Positions 23,907-35,700 of a stretch of 64,000 nt of DNA are shown here, in pieces. A program made the position numbers and the translations under genes. This DNA is from Congeria kusceri. Its lineage: Eukaryota; Mollusca; Bivalvia; Myida; Dreissenidae. The stretch is from the NCBI GenBank assembly GCA_027627225.1, contig CM051034.1:6254858-6318857 (forward strand), written 5' to 3'. Each line of letters opens with the position of its first letter. Within the stretch, counting starts at the first letter, position 1. The notes beneath the pieces are model-generated. The model was not told the origin of the DNA. It saw only the letters and a list, made by a program, of their open reading frames with translations, and ran no database searches.

Positions 23907-23971
23907 CTCTGGAAATATAGCAACGTCCATCTGTCCAGGATGTATGGCGAATGTTGAATAGGAAATAAAAC
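23907..23971 (-). CDS. Candidate exon upstream of 23193-23297 (21 codons)
   Basis: The acceptor ATGTAATATCTAG and donor CCAGAG|GTATGA bound 65 bp. In the only frame that continues into the next candidate exon it reads FISYSTFAIHPGQMDVAIFP then E. Translation could instead begin at the internal ATG (MDVAIFPE). A further 34 bp exon-like piece at 24175-24208 (CATTTCAG acceptor, TTTAG|GTAAGT donor) cannot join in an open coding frame and could only be untranslated. No homology recognised. Confidence 0.3.
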
Positions 23972-26692
23972 CTAGATATTACATAAACAGTTCAAATGAC
24001 AGTGATTCATAAAGTCAGGCACATGGAAAGAAAATCAGATGATTATATATATTTTGAAAAACAATTCTGAACGGACATTGTTGTATTTTTGATACATGAA
24101 TCTTTTTATTTCATTCGCTTTACATCCATCATGTACTTGCCCTTTCGGACAGACAGGTCAACATTTTAACTTACCTAAATGCTTCGGGCAAGTGGGTTAT
24201 TTCAAAGACTGAAATGATTTTAAAGTTATTTTAATTTGTAAAATCATATTATTTGTGGTGTCTTAATTTCACACATTCCTGAAAAAGCAGCTAATGTGTA
24301 TGGTCTTAAATTCACACATTTTTCATTTAATATATTTTTATTAATAATGCAAAAAGAAAATGCGTGGATTTTAATTGCGCTATTTGAACTGCAAAATAAG
24401 CGAAAATAAGACCACCACGCCATAAAATGAAATTTCAGTAAATAACAATATTGCAAATGAGCCACTGAAATAGTTAAAATAATTAAAACAAATTTGGTTA
24501 AATATTGTTAAAATATTGCCAGATACCAAGATTGTTGTCAGACGCTGTTTTACAGGTTTAACATCATCTCTAGATCTAGCAGTGACAAATCCAGCCTGTT
24601 GTCTGTGGCAGGACATTGTCGTGGTGATGGATATAGTTGAACTGAGCGACGTATCAGAAGTTTGGGAAACTTCTTATTGAGGCCTGTTTTAAAATGTGCC
24701 TCCAGACCTAAATAATAGGGTTCCTGTTTTAATGAAACAATGAGTCATCAATGTTTAAACCAGTTGTGTACATGGTACAAATACCACAGATTCTTTAGTA
24801 TGTTAATTAATTGATCACTATAAAAAGGTTGCATTACTAAAATTAAGTTTTAATTAATTTTTAAATCAATTCACATTATAATGTATTCATTGAAAAATGA
24901 ACCATCAACTCTCTTTGATCATTTCTCAGAGATGTCTGTGATATCATGTGGTACTGCATGGCAAAGCCTAGAAGAATCCCCCCAATTAACATAAATATGT
25001 GAATACTTATGATGATTTTACTCCATATTTTGAAACTTGCCTTTGTCGGAGCACTAACCTAGATGGCGTCCACTGTGACGAATTCTGTTCAGTTTCTGGA
25101 TCCAACAACCAGATCCATCTACATCTACAGCATACACTGATGCAGTCACATCCAAGTTTAATCACTTGTTGTTCCAAGTTGTTATGACGAGATTAGAAAA
25201 CGTCATACATGGAGTGACCTGTTTCTGGGAAAGTCAGTCAGACCTTGGGATCCAGGAAAATGACCAGAGGCAGAACACTGGCTTGTGAAAAAATCGGGTC
25301 AGGTATTCACTTGCAAGCTCATACATGTAATGATGTATTCACACATTTACATGTGTTGAAATCTTTTAAAATATGGCACCCATCTTGTTCATAACTGTCA
25401 ATACTTTGCATAGACCTAGATCTACCACATCTTCGCTAGGCTTTTGTTTTTTTAAACGACCATTGCCTAATATTAATAAGTTGTGCGATATGCAGGAGAA
25501 TTCTATGGAGTTTCGTTAGATCATGGATATATTGAGACTATATTTCTAAGGCCTAAATTTACTGTTACAAATGACAATTTAAAACAAAGGGAGATAAATG
25601 TCATAATTATTCTTGTATGGCAAACAGGACAAACCGGTCCCAAGACACAACGGTTACATTTAGGTATTGTCTGAGGAGCGATTGGCATTTATGAAAATCA
25701 ATACACGGGTTAATTATCGATCCCATACAGGTAAATAATTAAGTATTCAAACAAACGGGCTACAGTAAACATGCATATAAAATCAACAAGATTTAAGTTA
25801 AATTATTTCATGTTTAACTGTGTTTTTACAGTATGACAGCGAGTTGAAAGCTCTATTTAAAAAAGAAATACAGCATGAGTAAAAATGAAGGATTTGTATC
25901 TTTATGGAGGTTTATTATGGACCCGAGAAATTGAAACTCAACAAACTCTGACCTAAAGTTATATAGACTTTCTACCAGTAGTATAGCGAAATAGAGGGGA
26001 CACATTTGGGCACTATTTGCAGCTATCACCATTCAAAGGCCCATTTAACTGCCTATTAAACGATAAAAAAAATAAGCAAATGGAAAGAACACGTCGAAGA
26101 TGATTTAATGCACTCATTTTATTTATACATTATTCATGTATTCATGTATGACAAAAGTACGCAAGTTATAATTATACAGTCGTATGGATATTATACAATG
26201 CTTATAGTGAATGAAAATGCGAATAGCAGAATGTACACAGAAACGCAGAAACGAAAACATTTAAAATGATTGTATAAGATATATGCGATAATCTCTACAA
26301 CTATATGTACATTAAACGATACAAGATCTATAGAATACTCACGAGATCTTCTTAGCCAATGTTCAGTATTTGCAACGTAGTTTTCATTAGGATATATACT
26401 GAACCAAAAAAGAAACTTTGGCTAAGTTTGAATATATTTGACTGCAATCTTCTGTTTGTTGTATATGCTTGTCAAAACAGCGTGTATTTATGTTAGTACA
26501 TCACTTACGTAGGCCATAACCGTGACAATTTGGCGTATACTTTAAGAAAGTTTTTTTGGTTAAGTATACAAGACTGCGTGAATGGACGATCAACCCTCGA
26601 GATGTGGTAGAAAATGCACATGTTTTCATGAACTGTTTGTTCTAAGTAAATGTATTGTCTAATTTGGAAGTAAAATGAAGGCTACATTCACT
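23972..26692. other. Mostly single-copy intergenic DNA downstream of the MMP gene
   Basis: There is no dense repeat content. A 64-codon plus-strand ORF end (25094-25288) reads like real protein: it begins FWIQQPDPSTSTAYTDAVTS after a possible acceptor at 25092. It lacks a partner exon. A minus ORF at 24380-24616 begins MSCHRQQAGFVTARSRDDVK. The 3' UTR of the MMP gene presumably occupies part of 26118-26692. Confidence 0.4.
26118..26123 (-). terminator. Candidate polyadenylation signal of the MMP gene
   Basis: AATAAA lies on the minus strand about 570 nt beyond the stop codon at 26693. It is the nearest canonical hexamer I noticed. A variant signal closer to the stop cannot be excluded. Confidence 0.35.
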
Positions 26693-26780
26693 TTAACATA
26701 TATCCAACATCCACTCCGGCGGCATTGGCTTCGGATATGTGTTGAGAACACTGTAGGAACCCGGATGTACCTTAAACACC
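26693..26780 (-). CDS. MMP exon 12: C-terminus and stop
   Basis: Acceptor TTTTATTCCAG, then VFKVHPGSYSVLNTYPKPMP, PEWMLDIC and TAA. The final cysteine (C540) is the expected disulfide partner of C347, closing the propeller. Nothing follows it, so there is no transmembrane or GPI tail; the enzyme is secreted. Confidence 0.94.
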
Positions 26781-29700
26781 CTGGAATAAAACGATTATAA
26801 TTCTTTGTTCACTATAAGAACTATGAAATCAGTGCACGTCATACATTTGATGATTTATTTTTTCCGGTATCAAAACCGGAAAAAGATTAAGACAAATAGG
26901 AATTAGTTTGTAAATGATTAAATTTTATGTTATTTGATTGTCATATAAAATCAGTTACATACTGAACAAATTTACACCGCGATTATTATTCCCTCAAACG
27001 CCGATGCGTAAAACATATCTTCCGCTAAAAATTCAAGAAATATACGAACGTGTAAACTTTTACATTTTTCAAGATACTATAGCATACAAACGGCGTTAGT
27101 TTTTGAAATAGTTTATTGAAGAAATACTGTAAACACGTACGTGCTTTACATTTGGTGGTTCTTTGAAATTGAATTTCTTGGTCGTTGAGATCAACACGAG
27201 CTGACAATAATAACGCTTACACAAGTAAAAAAATTTTATCACATAAATATAAATCAAGATATGGATGGACTTACTTATCTCTCTTGAAAAAATAGATGTA
27301 CCCGTCCTTCCACCTAAGGGCGCCCTCTGGAGATCTATGGAGCCCCTGGAAATATTCGGCCGTTTGTAGCGGGTAGCCCGCCCGGACCGTGTCAGTGACG
27401 GTACTCCATTCCCAGAACAGGTCAGCCTGAAACAAATAAAAACGGACATCTACGTGAACTGCTTATGTTATTGAGCCTATTCTTCCTTTATAATAAGACT
27501 ACTCGTACCACTAATAAGACCACTCGTACCACTAATAAGACCACTCGTACCACTAATAAGACCACTCGTACCACTAATAAGACCACTTTTCGAATGGGGC
27601 GAAGCGGTCTTATTAGAGGTTTTCTACTGCACTTAGTTTCAGTAATTTCTCTGATAACAATTGCTGTGGAAATATACCGCTCTGGCAATCATCATACGTA
27701 TTGTGATATGTAAACAATCTACCGATACTAAAACAATGAAGCAGCTCTACAAAAATGCCGGTTTACATTGACAATACATGGGACCCCAACGCTCTTACCC
27801 CGTATAGGAACAGTCTTGTGATGCCATACTGGTCCCTGATAAAGGTGGCGCATTGCGGAACTTCCGGTAAGTCCTTGATTTCCTTTGGGTATCCAAAATC
27901 AAGGTCAAAGTTCGTATACCGCCATATAGTATTGTCTAAAATAAACAAAGTAGTAGCAGTAGTAGCAGTAGTAGTTGTAGTAGTAGTAATAGTAGCAGCG
28001 TCAGTAGCGGCAATAGCAGTAGTAGAATTAGGTGGTAGTGCTGGTGGTATTCGAATATTTTTTGTTTTAAAAGTAAGGTTATTCCTATCTGAAATAAAAA
28101 CGACTACAACAACAAAAGCGACAAAAACAGACTCAGATAATTGCTAAATTGCTTAATTATAAACGTGAAACTTTGTTTGTATGCGATCAATGCATTTTGT
28201 TTCCAGATAAGTTTTTATTATCACTTATTGAATTGTAAGATGGGAGATTTGTATCCCCCACCCTAACACACACTAACACTTTTGTACAAAAAGCATCATG
28301 TAAACAATTTATATAAAAAAACTGTCGTATGGCCCGGTATCTTACTATAAAACATGTAGGTCTTCTTGCGTTCTTCCAGGAACGCCACGGCATCCACTTC
28401 CTGTGGGCCGTTCTTGTAGACATCCGTTATTTTCACTTTCTTGGGCGTGAGGACCACCTTGCCGCGCTGGTCTATCTGGGTGACGTGGGACTTCCGAAAG
28501 ATGTACGTGTAACCGTCCGGTCCTACAAGCAATACATTGATACCTAAGGCGATATAACAAAAACATCTTAATAAAATCAAGTCGGACTTCCGGCAGATGT
28601 ACGTATAACCGTCAGGCCCTACAAGCAATACATAGATACCTAGGGCAAAATAACAGAAACACTTTAAGTAAACTCTTACCATAAAAAATAATTTTTCCAC
28701 ATATCTTTGAAGTTAGTTTGTCTACAAATTTTGATATTTTGCTTTTACGTGTTTATTTATTATAAAACACAATATCTACTCTTGTTGAGTTAATTTTTCG
28801 GGGATTTACATATTAATAAGTAGTTTGAGAAATATAATGTGACAATAAAATGGACTAAATTGAAGATATTTTAAGATAAACTTGTTTCTGTAATACCACC
28901 CAGAATATAATTAAACATGTATATGCTTAAACTTGCCGTTTGCAGACGGAACAGGCCTCCTATTGCGCAAACGTAATTTTCTAGAAAATATCACTCTAAC
29001 TACATTGTATTTGATTTTCATGTCCTATGCAAGTATTCCGAAGTACACATTTGATACGTTTTGAGCATATTGTCATACAATTGCAATGGAATGAATGCAT
29101 GATGCGCAAGTTCGTTGCCTAGCAAAACCACTTCTGGGGCATTTACAATAAGCAATATGACGTACCGAGTTCTATGTCATCCATGTTGATGACGCAAACC
29201 TTGGGAGCATCCGTCGTCAGCTCTTTAGAAGGGTACGGGGGATCCCTAGCCTCGGGGTTGGGCCCTTGAAGAGATTGAAAACCATTTACGAAACATTACC
29301 AGGTGTTTAAAGTTTTACTGTGTTTCGTCGTGCTTAGTTAATATACGAGTATAACATAACATATAACACGTGCCGTTGTATTCCACAACCATTTTCGTAC
29401 AATATCACAACACTTACTATACCTGACTTGCCGTGCAATATCACAATCTTTACCGTACAATTCCACAACACTTACCGTTCATGATCACAATACCTACCGT
29501 ACAATACCACTTCGATTGCCGTGAAATTGCACAACCTTTACTGTAAAATGCCACAACACGTACCGTACAATACAACCCTTACGCAATGCAACACTTACCG
29601 TACAATACAACCCTTACCGTACAATACAACAGTTACCGTTCAATACAACCCTTAAACAATGCAACAGTTACCGTACAATAAACAGTTACCGTACAATAAA

Positions 29701-32700
29701 CAGTTACCGTACAATACAACCCTTACCGTACAATACAACACTTACCGTACAATGCAGCACTTACTGTACAAAATAACACGTACCGTACAGTATCTGCGCA
29801 TGCTCAATGTCCTCCTGGCTCAGATCGAGGTTCGTCCTCACAAACGCGGGGTACATGACAGACCGAGGGTCCCGGGAATGGAGCAGCCCCAGGGCGTGTC
29901 CTGAAACCAGGGGACACAACATGACACTACAGCACAGGGGCCGTACTCACCAGCCCATTCCTAGACTTAATCAACAATAAAGAATAGTATTTAAACTGTT
30001 TTGTTCTAAGCACTTTGTTAATTTAAATCTTACTTTGTAATCACCAACTCGTATTACAGCATTCGTTTTAGAACGATTGGTAAATGACATGAGTGTCATT
30101 CGTAACCAGCGCATCTGCGAATACACAAGTATTTTAAGTGAGTCTACGTCTGTTCTTATTCGTAAGTCTAAGAAAAAGGTTGGTGAATACAGACCATGAT
30201 ATTAAAATACCAGCTTGGATCACATACATGGATACTTGAACGAAACCGAAAGAGGGCCACATACGGGACATATGTGCCCGGTTTCGTCAGTTTTTATCCA
30301 GCGGTTTAGGTTAGATAACAGTAAATCAAATTCCCATAGGGTCCCATTATAAAATAGCATAAGTTCCTAAGCATTTCTCCAGCCCTTTCTTTATTTCAGA
30401 TTGTGTAAGCCTAATATCAATTTAAAGATGAATCTGTCCTATTCCAAAAATTGCAATACAAAAGATATGTTATGTTACTTCTAAGAAAATGCATCTCACA
30501 TGAATGCAGACACCGGCAGAAAACAGGGTTTTGGTAGTCGTATTTCGACAAAAGCCCCATACCACAGTAAACACAAAAGTTCACCTTTCAAGTAAGTCTC
30601 CAGTGAAATGCACAAAAACGTTCCAGACACACATAGGATATTAGAAATAACCACAAAAGGCATGTCTGAGATTGCTAAATGTCTTTTATACCAGAAGAGA
30701 AAAGAAACTCTGTAGTAATAGGCACTACTTTCGACCACGGAGGGATACACAATTATTTACTGGTATCTAACCTGTAAGAGAAGTAGTTTGAAGCAACCAG
30801 TTTGACCAACATGCCATATTTAACTGTACATAGTTTAAAGGGACTTTTTCACAGATTGACGAATTGACAATTTTTCAACTTTTTGTCTCGAATTCCAAAA
30901 ATAAAAGAACAGTGTGTACAAGGAGCAAAATAACACTACTAACCTAGAAATATACTGTAAAAACCGTTTGGTTCATGAGTAATCACCGGCTGAAAATGAT
31001 AAAATTATATAGCGTTTGCAACGCTAAACGATGGAATAATTTGGAATATTTCTGTTGTTTTCGTTCATATTGTTTACATCACGTGGAACACTTACATAAA
31101 GTAAATCGTGCAATATGATATGTAGAAGTCGGAATGGCCGAGTGGGTAACGCGCTAGCCTTTTAATCCGGAAGTCCCGGGTTCGAAAGCCGGTAGAACCG
31201 GGTTTTTTTCTCTTTTCTAAATACTTTTCTGGCTACTATACTTTAGCCTTTAGATTCGATGCTTAAATATGTCAAGTTAAGACATTTAATGGCAGGTATA
31301 CATGCGAAAATCTGTGAACAAGTCCCTTTAAAGACTTATAATGCATGGCGCCTAATAGAACAGCAAACATTACTGAAGCCTCGTTAAAACTGCGGAGTTT
31401 ATCTCCAAATTTATAGAGTTGAAACATCTTGATGATAAGAGTAGATGTCTTAATATTCGAAATCCATGTTTTCCTATTAAATTCATATCTAGATTTATCA
31501 TATGAATTTCAACGCCTTAAATAGTAAAACATTTTCTTCTGATTGTAGACGGTAAGCTAAATAGACAGAACATGTGTTCCTTTCATAATTTTTTTCTATT
31601 TTTTTTCTTTTCTTTTTATGAAATTGGTTGAGAAAAAAAAAACACATTTGGAAACGTTTGGACACAAATTATATCGAAAATAGCATTGTAGTGATAAGAA
31701 ATGAAGTTCTAAGTAAGAGATAAAGCTTACTACGGGATAGAGACATGCAAGACGATGCATGTTTGCATTTCAATGCTGCTTTCTCGAAGAAAGCTCTTGG
31801 AATCTCAGATTAGAAATAACATAACAAGCTTATACAGATGGGCCCTGAAAATATACTTGACAAACACCAACATTCCGCTGAGTACCTATTTCATGAATGG
31901 CGACCCCCAGGAGGTTGAATCCTGATTTAGGGTCCACGTCTAGGGTCCAGTCTTCGTCTGTATCCAGGTGGATGTCCCCTGATATCGTGTAGGTCCCGGG
32001 CCCGAATGCGTGACCAACCACCCCTCCTGAAACATGTTAATATAAAACTTAGATACGACGTTGTCTGCTTTAGTGGTACATGCATATTGATTGCTATTTT
32101 GTACGTGATTCACTGATACATTTTACTGTTTTGTTATTTTGTACTCCCTAGATTCATCTTTGTACTACAATGTATATTGTTTGTTATTTTGTTCTTTGTA
32201 CTACAAACTGTATTGATTGTATTTTGTTCTTTGAACTACAATATATATATATATATATTGATTGTTATTTTGTTCATTGTACTACAATGCATATTAATTG
32301 TTATTTTGTTCGTTGTACGACAATGTATATTGATTGTTATTTTGTTCTTTGCACTACAAAATACATCGATTGTTATTTTGTTCTTTGTACTACACTGTGT
32401 ATTGATTGTTTTTTGTTCTTTGTACTACAATGTATATTGCTTGTTACATTGTTCTATGTACGACTATGTGTATTGATTGTATTTTGTTCTTTGTACTACA
32501 ATATATATTGATTGCTATTTTGTTCTTTGTACTACAATGTGTATTGCTTGTTATTTCGTTTTTTTGTGCTACGATGTTAACTGCTTTTCATTTTGTTCTT
32601 TGTACAACAAAGTATATTGATTGTTATTTTGTTGTTGGTACTGCAATGCATATTGATTGCTATTCAGTTCATTATACTACGCGGTCTGCTGTTAGTTATT

Positions 32701-35700
32701 GTATTCGTTGTACTACAAAGTATATTGATTGTTATTTTGTTGTTGGTACTGCAATGCATATTGATTGCTATTCAGTTCATTATACTACGCGGTCTGCTGT
32801 TAGTTATTGTATTCGTTGTACTACAAAGTATATTGATTGTTATTTTGTTGTTGGTACTGCAATGTATATTGACTGCTATTCAGTTCATTATACTACGCGG
32901 TCTGCTGTTAGTTATTGTATTCGTTGTACTACAAAGTATATTGATTGTTATTTTGTTGTTGGTACTGCAATGCATATTGATTGCTATTCAGTTCATTATA
33001 CTACGCGGTCTGCTGTTAGTTATTGTATTCGTTGTACTACAAAGTATATTGATTGTTATTTTGTTGTTGGTACTGCAATGTATATTGACTGCTATTCAGT
33101 TCATTATACTACGCGGTCTGCTGTTAGTTATTGTATTCGTTGTACTACAAAGTATATTGATTGTTATTTTGTTGTTGGTACTGCAATGCATATTGATTGC
33201 TATTCAGTTCATTATACTACGCGGTCTGCTGTTAGTTATTGTATTCGTTGTACTACAAAGTATATTGACTGCTATTCAGTTCATTATACTACGCGGTCTG
33301 CTGTTAGTTATTGTATTCGTTGTACTACAATGTATATTGACTGCTATTCAGTTCATTATACTACACTGTCTGCTGTTTGTTATTGTATTCGTTGTACTAC
33401 AATGTATATTGACTGCTATTCAGTGCATTATACTACGCGGTCTGCTGTTAGTTATTGTATTCGTTGTACTACAAAGTATATTGATTGTTATTTTGTTGTT
33501 GGTACTGCAATGCATATTGATTGCTATTCAGTTCATTATACTACGCGGTCTGCTGTTTGTTACTTTATTTGTTGAACTACAATGTATATCGATTGCTATT
33601 CAGTTCATTATACTACACTGTCTGCTGTTTGTTATTGTATTCGTTGTACTACAATGTATATTGACTGCTATTCAGTTCATAATACTACGCGGTCTGCTGT
33701 TTGTTATTGTATTCGTTGTACTACAATGTATTTTGATTGCTATTCAGTTCAATATACTACACTGTCTGCTGTTAGTTATTGTATTCGTTGTACAACAATG
33801 TATATTGATTACTATTCAGTTTATTATACTACACTGTCTGCTGTTAGTTATTGTATTCGTTGTACTACAATGTATATTGATTACTATTCAGTATATTATA
33901 CTACACTTTGTGTTACTTGTTATTTTGTTCTTTGTACTACAATGTATATTGATTGTTATTCAGTTCATTATACTACACTGTCTGCTGTTTGTTATTGTAT
34001 TCGTTGTACTACAATGTATATTGATTACTATTCAGTATATTATACTACACTTTGTGTTACTTGTTATTGTATTCGTTGTACTACAATGTATATTGATTAC
34101 TATTCAGTATATTATACTACACTTTGTGTTACTTGTTATTGTATTCGTTGTACTACAATGTATATCGATTGCTATTCAGTTCATTATACTACACTGTCTG
34201 CTGTTAGTTATTGTATTCGTTGTACTACAATGTATATTGATTACTATTCAGTTCATTATACTACACTTTGTGTTACTTGTTATTTTGTTCTTTGTACTAC
34301 AATGTATATGACTTTTATTTTTCGTGCGGTGATACCAGGCGCCATGGAATATTTCAAATATAAATCTCCATATGAAAATCAACATTTTCCGTTTGAAATA
34401 TAGTAATTTAATACACGTCTGTTGATTCTTTACCAGAATTAAACCGCTTAATACAAAATACATTTTCAAAATGTTAAATTGTACTGAACGAATGGTTTTG
34501 GTATTATGTCTAATTTTACGACGAATACTATTTTTTTACGTAAGAAGTATAAATACACACATTGTAACGCGCACTAACAACAGAAAAGACAACAGTTTAA
34601 ATACATGACACCATTATTATTCAAACACAGAATAACGGAATTGTATGGACTTATGACATTTAATTATTTAACTACGACTATAGTTCATAGTTAAGGAAAT
34701 ATGCATTCCTAAAACAATTTACTTTACCAATTGCTAAGTTAACCTTTCTGCACTGCCGTTCTGGTAACGCTACATGTAGTGTGTTTCGTTGTGGTGCAAG
34801 CAATAGTTCGACTTTGAACCATATATACGATCAGTGGATAAAGCAACGCGTGTGCGTTCAAATACATAAACACCATTTTTTCCTTTGCGGAAATAAAACC
34901 TTTGTCGATTATAAATGAAATATCTAACATATTAAACGATAACATGCGTTTGTATCTAACAGATTCGAAGATATAATGCACTTAATCCGACAGTTCGCGT
35001 ACACAGGTGTCGGGCGGCGTCTAAGTCACTACCAACCTTCTAGTTAGATATCAGTAAATGATTCGCCGGGCATCCCTCGGGGTGCACTTTAAAGTAGGTC
35101 GTTTATAAAATAGTCAGATTTATGTTTTGTAAACAACAGACATTTCGCATATCGTTTAGTTGAACTGGTTATTTCCAGAAAAAGATATAGTTTATTAGGT
35201 CTATTGGACATTTCTTGGAATACGAATTTTGAGCAGTTCATGTATAGCGTCGTGCGCTTTTGTCGATTTCGCGAATGCTTTCTTTGACCAAGGGTTAATA
35301 CATTCGACCGAGATCCATTTTCCAGAAGTAACACAACGTCTTTTTTACATTTTAAATTGTGTAAGCAGAGGTAACAATCTAAAGAGACCAGGACCTGCAT
35401 TCACCAACCTATTCTTAGACTTAAGACTAAAATAAAGAATATTCTCGAAAGTGTTATATTATATCAGCACTGTAAATTTGAACCTTACTACACCATTCTT
35501 TAATAAGAAGGATTTGTTAATGAAACAAACAACATTGATACACATAATAAGTGAAGACACAGAAGTATATTTGTATGAATCTTAAGAATGGGTTGGTGAA
35601 TACGGGCCCAGACTCGCGACATATGAAAAAAACAACAACAACAAAGAGACGAACAACGCTAGGAGATTTTGCTATTTCACTGTGAGGCATTATGAAGATT

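Noticed and set aside
31127..31200. Functional tRNA-Leu
   Set aside because: Acceptor ends do not pair, and the segment sits inside a TIR element that has a second copy.
32593..33575. CRISPR-like array impression (regular repeats)
   Set aside because: Units are contiguous without unique spacers, and the host is an intron-containing animal genome.
32406..34403. ORFs of 572, 389 and 273 codons
   Set aside because: They are generated by a 36/108 bp satellite with a stop-free consensus, run opposite to the MMP gene inside its intron, and encode only the repeated unit.
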